Shown piece by piece: positions 8,773-16,696 of a stretch of 40,022 bases of DNA. A program made the translations under genes and the position numbers. Source of the DNA: Bacteroidia bacterium. Its GTDB lineage: Bacteria; Bacteroidota; Bacteroidia; Cytophagales; Cyclobacteriaceae. The notes below the pieces were generated by a model. It saw nothing but the letters and a program-made list of their open reading frames with translations. It was not told the DNA's origin and did not search any database. Position 1 is the first letter of the stretch. Each line of letters starts with the position of its first letter. Where the stretch lies: assembly GCA_030426345.1 (NCBI GenBank), contig JAUHYU010000045.1, positions 1-40,022 on the forward strand, in the 5' to 3' direction.

Positions 8773-8793
8773 AATGGATTTTGTTGGCTTTTT
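8773..8793 (-). repeat. Dispersed 21-nt motif copy
   Basis: On the minus strand: AAAAAGC, spacer CAAC, AAAATCCATT. One mismatch (final base); intergenic and 80 bases from the previous copy. Confidence 0.8.
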
Positions 8794-8976
8794 TACCCAC
8801 ACAAAGGCTTGGTATGTAGAGGTTTTTCTACACTATTGAAACTCAATCGGTCAAAATGATGATATAAGGAACCTTTGACAAGTGGTATTGATTTTGACAA
8901 TTTTCTTATAGGGCTGATCAAATTGTATTGGCCCTTTATTATATTGTAATCAGTAATAACTTAAACCAACAAAATC

Positions 8977-9129
8977 ATGGGTAGTCTTCTTTATATTATT
9001 GCCGTTATTTTAGTAATAGGATGGATTTTTGGCTTTTTTGTGTATAGTGCCGGAGGGTTAATACACATTCTTTTAGTCATCGCAGTGATTGCCGTTTTAT
9101 TCAGGCTCATTAGCGGAAGATCTGTTTGA
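8977..9129 (+). CDS. Small membrane protein, lmo0937 family (DUF5670-like)
   Basis: A 50-residue protein starting MGSLLYIIAVILVIGWIFGFF and ending LFRLISGRSV. It has two hydrophobic helices separated by YSAGGLIH. This matches the very small lmo0937/DUF5670 membrane proteins that are widespread in Bacteroidota and often linked to general stress; the molecular role is not known. The stop at 9127 is followed by a strong hairpin terminator, which supports a real, separately transcribed gene. Confidence 0.85.
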   Translation: MGSLLYIIAVILVIGWIFGFFVYSAGGLIHILLVIAVIAVLFRLISGRSV

Positions 9130-9152
9130 TAATTATTGAAATACATACTGAG

Positions 9153-9175
9153 GCCGGATAGTTCCGGCTTTTTTT
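9153..9175 (+). terminator. Intrinsic terminator after the lmo0937-type gene
   Basis: Perfect six-base stem GCCGGA / TCCGGC with loop TAGT, followed by seven T. It ends the small membrane-protein gene and lies ten bases from the end of the convergent MFS gene. Confidence 0.9.
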
Positions 9176-9184
9176 ATGGTCAAA

Positions 9185-11050
9185 TCAAGTATCTTTTTTG
9201 ATGCCGAATGAAGGATTGATCTTTAAGTGTTGAATAACAAAAAATCCCGGGATGGTGCATATCATCACCCAGATAAAGAAATGTTGGTAGCCGATGATAT
9301 CTTGTAGCCAACCGGAAAACATCCCCGGGATCATCATGCCCAAAGCCATCAGTCCGGTGCAGATCGCAAAGTGAGCCGTTTTGTGTTCCCCTTCCGAAAA
9401 GTGAATCATAAAAAGCATGTAGGCTGTGAAACCAAACCCATAACCAAATTGCTCCACAGCGACGCACGAAGCAATCGTCACGATGTTGGAAGGCATGACA
9501 TAAGACAGGAATACATAGACTATGTTGGGCAGGTTGATGGCGATGATCATCCACCAAATCCAATATTTCAATCCTTTTTGTGATGCTAAATATCCTCCAA
9601 GAATCCCTCCGATCGTCAGGAAAATAACCCCGATCGTGCCGTAGATCCAGCCCACATCACTGGTGGTAAGTCCGAGTCCATCGTTTTCTTGAGAATCGAG
9701 GAGAAATGGCGCAGCGAGTTTTACCAACTGGCTTTCGCCCAATCGGAAAAGTAGGAAAAATGCCAGCGCCGCTCCAATATTTTCTTTTTTGAAAAAGCTG
9801 ATAAAAGTATTTAAGAACTCGCCAACCAGATTGTCACTTTTGGCAGTAGGCACATCGATATCAGGCCTTGGAAGTGCAAAATTGTGGTAAACAAAAAACA
9901 AGATGAATATTCCCGTGAGAACGTAAAAAGTAATGGACCACGCCAACTTAATATTTCCCGAAAGGCCTTCAAATGTTGCTTGGCTGGAGACGTTTAGTTT
10001 TGGGTCAAGTTGTACTAAAACCCATGCGTTCTTGTTCCAGTTTTGCGCATTGAAAACCAGTCTGTCTCCATGAATTAATTTGAAATTTTTGTCGCCGGAT
10101 TCTCTGCCGATATTCAAGACAATATTATCTTCTTGTTGTGGTGGCCCAGAGAGCCTGATGCCGACCAGCGTAATATTCCCAGTATTTTGGTTGTCGGATG
10201 TTGATCCAGCCTCCTCCTTTCCCCAAAGGGATTTTACGTGGTTTTTTAATGGATTTGAGATGGTTTTTGTCCACCAAGAGGTCGATCCTGCATGTTGAGG
10301 TTCATCCGATTTTATAAATGCATTTATCTCATTTTGTTCTTGGACCCATGCGGTGATTTCGTTGGCATCCTTTATATCCAGTTTCTTGGTTGAAATGGTT
10401 GTGTTTTCCATATCAACAACAAAACTCAAATCACCTGATTCTTTATCAAATTCATTTGTAGAAAAAGTTGGAGTTTTTAATTCGACAGAAGGAGAAGAAG
10501 ATATTTCGAATTGGATCGGTTCAAGACCGGTTTTAGCCTCCAGAGATCCGGCTAGGATAATCAAAATGCCTTGTCCGGAAATCATAGCCAGGCGATAGAA
10601 TGTGCTTCTGATTCCAACAAAAAATGCCTGCTTGTGTTCGTTTAGCCCAAGCATATAAAAACCATCGGCGGCGATGTCATGCGTAGCTGAACTAAACGCG
10701 ATCAGCCAGAAAAAAGCCAGCGTATATTGAAAAAATGGTGCTGTAGGAATAGTTAGCGCAATGCCTGCCATGCCTGCGCCAATGAATAATTGCATGAAGA
10801 TGATCCACCAACGCTTGGTCTTGACCAGATCAACGAATGGACTCCAAAAAGGCTTGATAACCCATGGCAGATATAGCCAACTGGTATAAAGTGCAATGTC
10901 GGTATTAGAAATACCGAGCCGTTTGTACATGATCACGGAAACCGTCATCACGACAACGTAGGGCAATCCTTCTGCAAAGTACAATGTAGGCACCCACGAC
11001 CAGGGAGAATTTTTTTTGGGTGCGCCGGCTTGATTTATTTTGTTCTCCAA
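9185..11050 (-). CDS. AmpG-like MFS transporter with a large extracytoplasmic insertion
   Basis: A 621-residue major facilitator protein of the AmpG/PAT type. The first five helices (about residues 20-175) carry LYFAEGLPYVVVM, SWLYLPWVIKPFWSPFVD and FSSATHDIAADGFYM, which are typical of the AmpG-like branch that imports muropeptides or siderophore-like compounds. Residues about 176-362 form a hydrophilic, strand-rich insertion between helices 5 and 6. With a cytoplasmic N-terminus this would lie on the outer face. The remaining helices run from about 365 to 605 (SQLVKLAAPFLL, LTIGGILGGYLASQKG, MLFMIHFSEGEHKTAHFAI). Family members without the insertion are about 420-450 residues. Substrate unknown. 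Confidence 0.85.
   Translation of the reverse strand: MENKINQAGAPKKNSPWSWVPTLYFAEGLPYVVVMTVSVIMYKRLGISNTDIALYTSWLYLPWVIKPFWSPFVDLVKTKRWWIIFMQLFIGAGMAGIALTIPTAPFFQYTLAFFWLIAFSSATHDIAADGFYMLGLNEHKQAFFVGIRSTFYRLAMISGQGILIILAGSLEAKTGLEPIQFEISSSPSVELKTPTFSTNEFDKESGDLSFVVDMENTTISTKKLDIKDANEITAWVQEQNEINAFIKSDEPQHAGSTSWWTKTISNPLKNHVKSLWGKEEAGSTSDNQNTGNITLVGIRLSGPPQQEDNIVLNIGRESGDKNFKLIHGDRLVFNAQNWNKNAWVLVQLDPKLNVSSQATFEGLSGNIKLAWSITFYVLTGIFILFFVYHNFALPRPDIDVPTAKSDNLVGEFLNTFISFFKKENIGAALAFFLLFRLGESQLVKLAAPFLLDSQENDGLGLTTSDVGWIYGTIGVIFLTIGGILGGYLASQKGLKYWIWWMIIAINLPNIVYVFLSYVMPSNIVTIASCVAVEQFGYGFGFTAYMLFMIHFSEGEHKTAHFAICTGLMALGMMIPGMFSGWLQDIIGYQHFFIWVMICTIPGFFVIQHLKINPSFGIKKDT
10846..10866 (+). repeat. 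Degenerate dispersed motif copy
   Basis: AAAAAGG, spacer CTTG, ATAACCCATG. Two mismatches; inside the MFS gene, antisense. Confidence 0.4.
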
Positions 11051-11145
11051 TTCCGCTTTATTTTCAGAAACTGACTTTATTTTTTAAAACCTTAAAGTAG
11101 CCAAATACCCTGGAAAGGCTTGACTTATTTTCATTTTTTTAGTGA

Positions 11146-11171
11146 GCCTAAAAATCCATGGATTTTTAGGC
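11146..11171. repeat. Perfect 26-bp palindrome built on the motif core
   Basis: The half-arm GCCTAAAAATCCA is followed directly by its exact reverse complement, with no loop. The centre is CCATGG. On the plus strand it is followed by CTTTTTG, but the neighbouring genes are on the minus strand and no U-tract follows in their direction, so it is not an obvious terminator for them. The right half is part of a minus-strand copy of the dispersed motif. Confidence 0.9.
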
Positions 11172-11177
11172 CTTTTT
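11157..11177 (-). repeat. Dispersed 21-nt motif copy
   Basis: On the minus strand: AAAAAGG, spacer CCTA, AAAATCCATG. Exact match to the consensus; overlaps the palindrome at 11146-11171. Confidence 0.85.
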
Positions 11178-11211
11178 GAGTTAGTTTTCATTCATATACC
11201 TTGAAGATACC

Positions 11212-11676
11212 CTAAACGAACTTCCTAATATTGACCATAAAGCCAAGGTGCAGCCCTTCGTGATAATTATTGAAGTTAAAAGCATCTTGAAGTGATGCCA
11301 AGTGGAATCCAGTACTTAGTGTGTGTGCATGGAATACACTAAATTTTTCATCATTATAGTCATTTTCTGTTTTTTCTATCAATGAGGTTAGTAGGTCTTT
11401 CAATTCGCTAACTTGGCTTTCACTGGTGTCTCCAGTGGGTTTTGTGCCGGGTTTGTATTGCCTGTACAGTTCAGCAGGAGTGTACCCCTCCAAACCGGAA
11501 AATTTATAAATCAACGATTGCTGTACGACGACTACATGCCCGATATTCCAGATCAGGTTGTTGCTAAAGCCATCAGGGGTTTTGTTGAGTTGTTTCAGTG
11601 AATAGTTCTCAAAAAACTCCAGATATAGTTCCCTGTTTCTCTTCCAGATGTTGAATGTTGATTCCATGTCTTCCAT
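11212..11676 (-). CDS. DinB-superfamily protein
   Basis: A 154-residue four-helix protein of the DinB/YfiT type. Three histidines stand where the family binds a divalent metal: one in WNIGHVVVVQQ (about residue 47) and two in NNYHEGLHLGF (near the C-terminus). These proteins are often metal-dependent thiol transferases, but the substrate here is unknown. It begins 11 bases after the stop of the HAD phosphatase on the same strand, so the two are probably co-transcribed. Confidence 0.88.
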   Translation of the reverse strand: MEDMESTFNIWKRNRELYLEFFENYSLKQLNKTPDGFSNNLIWNIGHVVVVQQSLIYKFSGLEGYTPAELYRQYKPGTKPTGDTSESQVSELKDLLTSLIEKTENDYNDEKFSVFHAHTLSTGFHLASLQDAFNFNNYHEGLHLGFMVNIRKFV

Positions 11677-11687
11677 TTTTTTAAAAG

Positions 11688-12344
11688 TTAATTGAGTTTC
11701 AAACTTTGTAATAAATCAGGGATTTCCGATAGGTCCTTTACCACGATATCTGCCAAAGACAAGTCCTGATTTCCAGAACTAGGATTTTGCAAGCCGATGC
11801 AAGTCATGCCTGCAGATTTGGCGGCGAGTACGCCATTTCTGGAATCTTCAATAACCAGACATTGCTTTGTATCGGAATCTGATTGCTTGGCAGCTTTCAG
11901 AAATATTTCAGGCTCAGGCTTTGATTTTTTTACTTCATTTCCACCGATTCGGTATTGGAAATAATCTTCAAGAGCAAAACGCGCTAAAACTTTATCGATA
12001 GTCGGCCGAGTGGCCGAAGAGGCTACCTGAATCATGAACTGTTTTCGGTGAAAAAAGCCAATTAAATCCATGGCACCATCAACCAAACTGACCTTGCCAT
12101 TTTCTAGTGCATTCCAAAATCTTTTTCTGCCATCGATCAGTAATTCTGCCGGACTCTTCGTCAAGTGGTATCGTGAGCTAATTTGCAACCACATATCCAT
12201 CCCGGAAGTGCCTACAAAGTTTTTATGTTCTTCTTCAGAAATGTTCAGCCCAAGTTCAGCAAACATGTCCGATTCAATTTGTTGGTGGACGGGTTCGCTG
12301 TTGATGATAACCCCGTCCATGTCAAAAATTATCGTTGATATCAT
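11688..12344 (-). CDS. HAD-superfamily phosphatase (beta-phosphoglucomutase/hexitol phosphatase-like)
   Basis: A 218-residue HAD subfamily IA hydrolase. All four catalytic motifs are visible: DMDGVIINSEP (nucleophile Asp), VASSATR (Ser/Thr), KKSKPEPEIF (Lys) and VIEDSRNG (acidic pair). The helical cap after motif I places it with sugar-phosphate phosphatases or phosphomutases. An upstream in-frame start at 12470 would add 42 residues before motif I and overlap the methyltransferase gene, so the ATG at 12344 is chosen. It is followed after 11 bases by the DinB-like gene. Confidence 0.9.
   Translation of the reverse strand: MISTIIFDMDGVIINSEPVHQQIESDMFAELGLNISEEEHKNFVGTSGMDMWLQISSRYHLTKSPAELLIDGRKRFWNALENGKVSLVDGAMDLIGFFHRKQFMIQVASSATRPTIDKVLARFALEDYFQYRIGGNEVKKSKPEPEIFLKAAKQSDSDTKQCLVIEDSRNGVLAAKSAGMTCIGLQNPSSGNQDLSLADIVVKDLSEIPDLLQSLKLN
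12052..12072 (+). repeat. Dispersed 21-nt motif copy
   Basis: AAAAAGC, spacer CAAT, TAAATCCATG. One mismatch; inside the HAD gene, antisense to it. Confidence 0.75.
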
Positions 12345-12451
12345 GGCCGAAATTATAGAATATCCAAGAGCAAAGAAAATGAGATCGTCAAAACAAAAAG
12401 AAAGAGTTAGCTTGTTCTTACCCCTGAGCTCCTGAATCAAGCTAAAAAGGG

Positions 12452-13225
12452 TTATTTTTCCATGACGCAAAACAAATCCAGACTTGTATCTCCATCTTGG
12501 GATAGCAAATAATCCGAATGATGAATTTCACTTACCAGCCCGTCATTACCAGATTTCAACTTGTTGCGGTTTTTGCGGTTGAGTATTTCATATGGGATTT
12601 TGAGCATAAAGGCTGGTAGTCGATACTGCAAATTGAGTACGTCCCATTTCATCATTTTCCGGACAGACTGTTTGTTCTCTTCATAATACTGCATCACTTT
12701 TTCATTTCCGGATACCCCGAGCATTTCTACTTTTGGAAAAACTTTTTTCGCCAGATCGGTCAGTTCAGCGGCAGTATATTCACGGATGTGCCACGGGTTT
12801 CGCGAGAGTGACATTTTGATATTAGGCGTGGTGATGAGGGCCTTGCCTCCCGGTTTTAGCACGCGATGGATTTCTTTCAGATAATCCAAATCTTGTTGGA
12901 TATGCTCAATCACTTGAAAGCTGATAACCACATCATAACTATTGCTTTGCAAACCAGAAAAGGGAGGGATGACCATTTGCCTGAAATCCCCTTCCGGGAA
13001 TTTTGCCTTTAGATCATCAATCACATGATCGATTTTATCAATGCCTGTAAAAGATTTTGCCTGCGGAGCGATGAGGTCTACCCCGCGACCTTCGCCACAA
13101 CCAACTTCCAGGACGTCGCCGGAAATATGCTCCTGGCTCAAATAATAGGCCTTTAGCAAGCGTTGATGAATTGGATTGTCTGATGCGATGACATCCGACG
13201 CGATCTCTGTGGTGTAAACTGACAT
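12452..13225 (-). CDS. Class I SAM-dependent methyltransferase
   Basis: A 257-residue methyltransferase of the Methyltransf_11 type. Motif I is VLEVGCGEGRG (about residues 39-49), followed by the acidic residue in FTGIDKI. SYDVVISFQVIEHIQ and VLKPGGKALITTPN are motifs II and III. The C-terminal third (about 160-257) is not typical of small-molecule enzymes of the class and gives no substrate clue. The ATG is preceded closely by A-rich sequence on the minus strand. The HAD gene starts 107 bases downstream. Confidence 0.9.
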   Translation of the reverse strand: MSVYTTEIASDVIASDNPIHQRLLKAYYLSQEHISGDVLEVGCGEGRGVDLIAPQAKSFTGIDKIDHVIDDLKAKFPEGDFRQMVIPPFSGLQSNSYDVVISFQVIEHIQQDLDYLKEIHRVLKPGGKALITTPNIKMSLSRNPWHIREYTAAELTDLAKKVFPKVEMLGVSGNEKVMQYYEENKQSVRKMMKWDVLNLQYRLPAFMLKIPYEILNRKNRNKLKSGNDGLVSEIHHSDYLLSQDGDTSLDLFCVMEK

Positions 13226-13299
13226 GGATTCCTTTTTTTAAAACATTGTAAAGTAAAATAAATTAATTTAATTGCTGATGCCAATAGCTTAATATTGCA

Positions 13300-13321
13300 A
13301 AAAAGCCATTCAAAACCCATG
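13300..13321 (+). repeat. Motif variant (22 nt) spanning the GWxTD gene start
   Basis: AAAAAGC, five-base spacer CATTC, AAAACCCATG. The spacer is one base longer than consensus and the core has one mismatch. The terminal ATG is the chosen start codon of the GWxTD gene. Confidence 0.55.
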
Positions 13322-14545
13322 AATATTCATATCAGGTCATTAAAAATATTTGTCATCACCTTGCTTGTTTTCATAGGAAAATCTTATGGACAGCAGGTTT
13401 TTATCGACGAGAATATCAGCTATTGGTACAATCTTACCAATGAAGTTCATATCAACCACAATGTGTATTTTGACGAGGATACTGCCAATTTGTATCTAGA
13501 GATTACTTTTAATCAAGGGAGGATTTACGATGATTATAGTTATATGTATGAGTTGCACGAAAGCTACCACAAGCTGGATGTGCGCGCATCTGATACGCTA
13601 AATATTAAGGATCATATCATTTCTATTAAGGCCAATAAAATATTTGTGCTTCTCAAATTACCTAAAGATAATAAGGCTGATGTTGCTGTTTTTCGGATAA
13701 TAAACAAGAAATCCGGTATAGATTATGTGTATGATATTCCGTTTATCAAAGATTATAATTTTTCGACCGATGGATTGGTTTTGTACAATAAAGATGGAGA
13801 TACGCCGCATCTAAGCAGTTTTGTGAATTCAGGACAGTCAGTTCAGGTTAGAAGCAATACGCCGTATAGTGCTCCTATATTTGTTTTTTACTACGCGCAG
13901 GATTTTGAGGAAGCTGTGCCTCCCATGGTCATCGAAGACCAGCAGACGGCCAAAGGATTGAAAATTGATTCTGTATTTACTTTGCGAACCGACGTTCCGG
14001 TTTCATTGAGCAAGGAGGGGCTGTATTTTTTTCAAAAAGACAGTAGTTCTGCTAATGGTATTGGGATTCGTGTACAGGATAAATATTTTCCACTGGTAAA
14101 AACCTTTGAAAAGGTGCTAGATCCATTGATATATATTTCTACAAGGTCAGAGACAGATGCGATCAGAAATTCTCCGGATCCTAAGGCAGCTTTTGAAAAT
14201 TATTGGCTGAATTTGGTGAAAATTCCTAATCTAGCAACATCTACCGTTCGTGAATTTTATGAAAGAGTAGAAGGAGCCAACTATCTTTTCACCAATTACA
14301 AGGAAGGATGGAAAAGCGATATGGGGCTTATTTATATCGTTTATGGCCCACCAAATGATGTGTATAAATCAGAGGAAATTATTGACTGGGTGTACAATCG
14401 AGACTTGAACTTGCCGGTGTTGCGTTTTTCATTTTATAAGGTGAAAAATGTATTTGCAGATGATCACTATACCCTTTTGCGCAAAAAGGACTATGATAAA
14501 AACTGGTTTAAAGCCGTGGAGATGTGGAGGAAGGGAAAAAAATAA
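13319..14545 (+). CDS. GWxTD-domain exported protein
   Basis: A 408-residue protein from the ATG at 13319, beginning with a signal peptide (MNIHIRSLKIFVITLLVFIG, cleavage near SYGQ). The long N-terminal part is rich in strands. The C-terminal part (about residues 285-400) carries the GWxTD-domain landmarks: FYERVEGANYLF, then EGWKSDMGLIYIVYGPPNDVY and the aromatic WVYNR. The name-giving motif reads GWKSD, a conservative Ser for Thr change. GWxTD proteins are common in Bacteroidota; the function is unknown. An in-frame ATG at 13295 would add eight polar residues before the signal peptide and is less likely. The rRNA methyltransferase gene begins three bases after its stop. Confidence 0.85.
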   Translation: MNIHIRSLKIFVITLLVFIGKSYGQQVFIDENISYWYNLTNEVHINHNVYFDEDTANLYLEITFNQGRIYDDYSYMYELHESYHKLDVRASDTLNIKDHIISIKANKIFVLLKLPKDNKADVAVFRIINKKSGIDYVYDIPFIKDYNFSTDGLVLYNKDGDTPHLSSFVNSGQSVQVRSNTPYSAPIFVFYYAQDFEEAVPPMVIEDQQTAKGLKIDSVFTLRTDVPVSLSKEGLYFFQKDSSSANGIGIRVQDKYFPLVKTFEKVLDPLIYISTRSETDAIRNSPDPKAAFENYWLNLVKIPNLATSTVREFYERVEGANYLFTNYKEGWKSDMGLIYIVYGPPNDVYKSEEIIDWVYNRDLNLPVLRFSFYKVKNVFADDHYTLLRKKDYDKNWFKAVEMWRKGKK

Positions 14546-14548
14546 ATT

Positions 14549-15307
14549 ATGATAAATAGAACGAGAGAGACCCAAGGGAACAATTTTATATTTGGCACAA
14601 GAACTGTAATTGAGGCGATAGATTCGGGGAAGGACATCGAAAAGGTATTGGTGCAGAATGGTATTCAGAATGACCTGATCAAGGAGCTTGTTTCTAAAAT
14701 GAAAGGCCTCAAGATTCCATTTTCTTATGTGCCGTTGGAAAAACTCAATAGACTGACTCGGAAAAACCATCAGGGGGCGATATGTTACATTTCTCCAATC
14801 TCATTTAAGTCGTTGGACAATGTGATCGAAACAGCTTATTCCATGGGAAAGGACCCCTTTTTGGTGATTTTAGATAGAATTACAGATGTGCGGAATTTTG
14901 GTGCCATCGCCAGAACCATGGAATGTGCGGGGGCAGATGCCATGGTCATTCAAAGCCGTGGCAATGCCATGATCGGTGGAGATGCCATGAAAACATCTGC
15001 GGGAGCTCTCAATATTTTGCCCGTTTGCAGGGAAGATAACCTCAAAAAAACCATAGAGGATTTAAAAAGCACCGGAATCCGCGTGGTAGGATGTACAGAA
15101 AAAGCTAAGCAATTGATCTACGAAGCAGATTTCAAAGGTCCTATTGCCATTATCATGGGATCTGAAGAAGACGGCATATCTCCTGAGTATTTGAAACTTT
15201 GTGATGATTTGGTAAAAATCCCCATGCCGGGAAAAATTGAATCGCTGAATGTATCTGTATCTACAGGTGTGGTGCTTTACGAAGTATTAAGGCAGCGGAT
15301 GCAGTAA
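14549..15307 (+). CDS. rlmB: 23S rRNA (guanosine-2'-O-)-methyltransferase RlmB family (SpoU/TrmH)
   Basis: A 252-residue SPOUT methyltransferase. The N-terminal substrate-binding domain starts FIFGTRTVIEAIDSGKDIEKVLV. The C-terminal knotted domain has the three SpoU motifs: LDRITDVRNFGAIARTMECAG, IIMGSEEDGISPEYLKLCD, and KIPMPGKIESLNVSVSTGVVLYE. This architecture matches RlmB, which methylates G2251 (E. coli numbering) in the peptidyl-transferase loop of 23S rRNA. Other SpoU enzymes act on tRNA or other rRNA sites, so exact target is an inference. It is probably co-transcribed with the GWxTD gene. Confidence 0.9.
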   Translation: MINRTRETQGNNFIFGTRTVIEAIDSGKDIEKVLVQNGIQNDLIKELVSKMKGLKIPFSYVPLEKLNRLTRKNHQGAICYISPISFKSLDNVIETAYSMGKDPFLVILDRITDVRNFGAIARTMECAGADAMVIQSRGNAMIGGDAMKTSAGALNILPVCREDNLKKTIEDLKSTGIRVVGCTEKAKQLIYEADFKGPIAIIMGSEEDGISPEYLKLCDDLVKIPMPGKIESLNVSVSTGVVLYEVLRQRMQ

Positions 15308-15315
15308 TTTTGAAA

Positions 15316-16674
15316 TTAAGGTTTTGTTTCCGGTCCTTGCCAAGGCACCGCACCTCCAACTTGTAGTTGTCGCATCATCAATTTGTTGAGCATTTTGTAT
15401 TGTTCCGGCTCGCTTTCGATCAGGTTGGTAGTTTCAGAAGGATCATCATCCAAATTGTATAGTTCTTGAGGTTCGAAAGGACTGTTTTGTAGAAGCTTCC
15501 ATCCGTTCTTTTCTACAGCCTGAATCGTGAGTCCACGATATGTTAAGTTTCCTTCCCTTCTGGTGAAGTACAACATTCTATCTTTGTTGTTGATTTCTTT
15601 TCCCAAAAGAACCGGAAGGATGCTCATGCCATCTATCGCATGGGTCATATCAATGCCGACAGCATCTAACAAAGTAGGGTACAAATCCATGGTGGCGGCT
15701 TTGTATTCTGTAGTAGTGCCAGGAGCGATGTGGTTTTTCCAAACGAAAGTAGTTGGCACTCTAAGCCCACCTTCGTACATACTTTGTTTTCCATCGCGCA
15801 GCGGGCCGTTATTAGCCCCCGCCCTCAGTAGCCCTCCGTTATCGCTGGTAAAGACGATAATGGTATTATCATACATCCCAGACGTTTTTAGCGCATCGAT
15901 TACCGTTCCTATGCCATGGTCTAAGTGTTCGATAAATGCCACGAGTTCAGCTCTTTTTTCACTCAGGTTTGGATTCCTTTTCTTTACTTTTTCTAGCCAA
16001 TCTTCCGGCGGCTGGATAGGGGTGTGTGGGGCATTGTAAGCCAGGTATAAAAAGAATGGATTTTCATGGCTTTTTTGGCCTTTGATATAATCTACAGCCC
16101 ACTGGGAAAATAAGTCTGTGGCGTGACCTTTGGGGTCAATTTCCTTTTCATTCTCGCGCATATAATTGATGTTGTGCCTTCTATGAGTGTAGTAATCATC
16201 CATCATATCGCCAAGATATCCCTTGAAAAAATCAAAGCCCCTCATGGTGGGGATATTTGGCTTTTCCAGCCCCAGATGCCATTTGCCAATGATGGCTGTT
16301 TTATACCCTCCATTTCTAAACTTATCCGCTATTGTTATTGCCTTTGGGTTCAAATACCCCCAACTGTCTTCTTTATGCGTACGGATCACGCCAGGAACTC
16401 CGGCATGATCGGGGTACAATCCCGTGATGAGCGAAGCCCGGGTTGGAGAGCACACGGAGCTATTGGCATAGAAATTATTAAACTTTATACCTTCGTGAAA
16501 TAGCTTATCCATGTTGGGAGTGACGAGATCGGTTGCTCCGCATGCGGCCACATCATAGTAACCCTGATCGTCCGTCAGGATTACGATTACATTGGGTTTC
16601 GTTGTGCCTTTTTGCTGTGCAACTGATGGGCAATAGGTAACAATGATCAAGATTAAGAGTGCAATGTATTTCAT
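15316..16674 (-). CDS. Exported sulfatase (arylsulfatase family)
   Basis: A 452-residue type I sulfatase. From the ATG at 16674 it has a signal peptide (MKYIALLILIIVTYCPSVAQ). The active-site motif CSPTRASLITG supplies the cysteine that becomes formylglycine. VIVILTDDQGYYD gives metal-binding aspartates, and GKWHLGL and FTSDNGG are further conserved blocks. It cleaves sulfate esters, probably from a marine polysaccharide or another sulfated substrate. An upstream in-frame ATG at 16716 would overlap the SAM hydrolase gene and precede the signal peptide, so it is rejected. The start codon lies exactly in an intact copy of the 21-nt motif. No anaerobic maturase or SUS genes are nearby. Confidence 0.93.
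   Translation of the reverse strand: MKYIALLILIIVTYCPSVAQQKGTTKPNVIVILTDDQGYYDVAACGATDLVTPNMDKLFHEGIKFNNFYANSSVCSPTRASLITGLYPDHAGVPGVIRTHKEDSWGYLNPKAITIADKFRNGGYKTAIIGKWHLGLEKPNIPTMRGFDFFKGYLGDMMDDYYTHRRHNINYMRENEKEIDPKGHATDLFSQWAVDYIKGQKSHENPFFLYLAYNAPHTPIQPPEDWLEKVKKRNPNLSEKRAELVAFIEHLDHGIGTVIDALKTSGMYDNTIIVFTSDNGGLLRAGANNGPLRDGKQSMYEGGLRVPTTFVWKNHIAPGTTTEYKAATMDLYPTLLDAVGIDMTHAIDGMSILPVLLGKEINNKDRMLYFTRREGNLTYRGLTIQAVEKNGWKLLQNSPFEPQELYNLDDDPSETTNLIESEPEQYKMLNKLMMRQLQVGGAVPWQGPETKP
16055..16075 (-). repeat. Dispersed 21-nt motif copy
   Basis: On the minus strand: AAAAAGC, spacer CATG, AAAATCCATT. One mismatch (final base); within the sulfatase gene in the sense direction. Confidence 0.75.
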
Positions 16675-16692
16675 GGATTTTCGGGGCTTTTT
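16672..16692 (-). repeat. Dispersed 21-nt motif copy overlapping the sulfatase start codon
   Basis: On the minus strand: AAAAAGC, spacer CCCG, AAAATCCATG. Exact match. The final ATG is the likely start codon of the sulfatase. Confidence 0.85.
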
Positions 16693-16696
16693 AGGT

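Larger units (their letters stand above)
8637..8976. other. 340-base intergenic region with two copies of the 21-nt motif
   Basis: No gene I can support. It holds two minus-strand copies of the dispersed motif (8693-8713 and 8773-8793), spaced 80 bases apart. A minus-strand reading frame from 8800 spans both copies but runs on antisense through the DUF4136 gene, and I do not accept it as coding. No clear hairpin terminator or consensus promoter is visible. Confidence 0.6.

Noticed and set aside
8459-8800. A 113-codon minus-strand reading frame starting in the gap after the DUF4136 gene
   Set aside because: The first 60 codons look protein-like and lysine-rich, partly because two motif copies encode KKANKIH and KKHLKSM. 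The rest is antisense to a well-supported gene and matches no family I know.
9017-9043. A motif-like sequence (minus strand AAAAAGCC then AAAATCCATC) in the lmo0937-type gene
   Set aside because: The spacer is only two bases and the stretch codes for conserved residues GWIFGFF, so coding constraint explains it.
11146-11180. The 26-bp palindrome as a plus-strand terminator
   Set aside because: It is followed by CTTTTTG on the plus strand, but there is no plus-strand gene upstream for several kilobases.
12444-12464. AAAAAGG, spacer GTTA, TTTTTCCATG near the end of the methyltransferase gene as a motif copy
   Set aside because: Left block, spacing and CCATG agree, but four bases of the right block differ. 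I do not count it, though the same TTTTTCCATG core recurs at 26043.
11688-12470. Longer HAD phosphatase starting at 12470
   Set aside because: The extra 42 residues precede the catalytic motif, have no family counterpart and overlap the methyltransferase gene.
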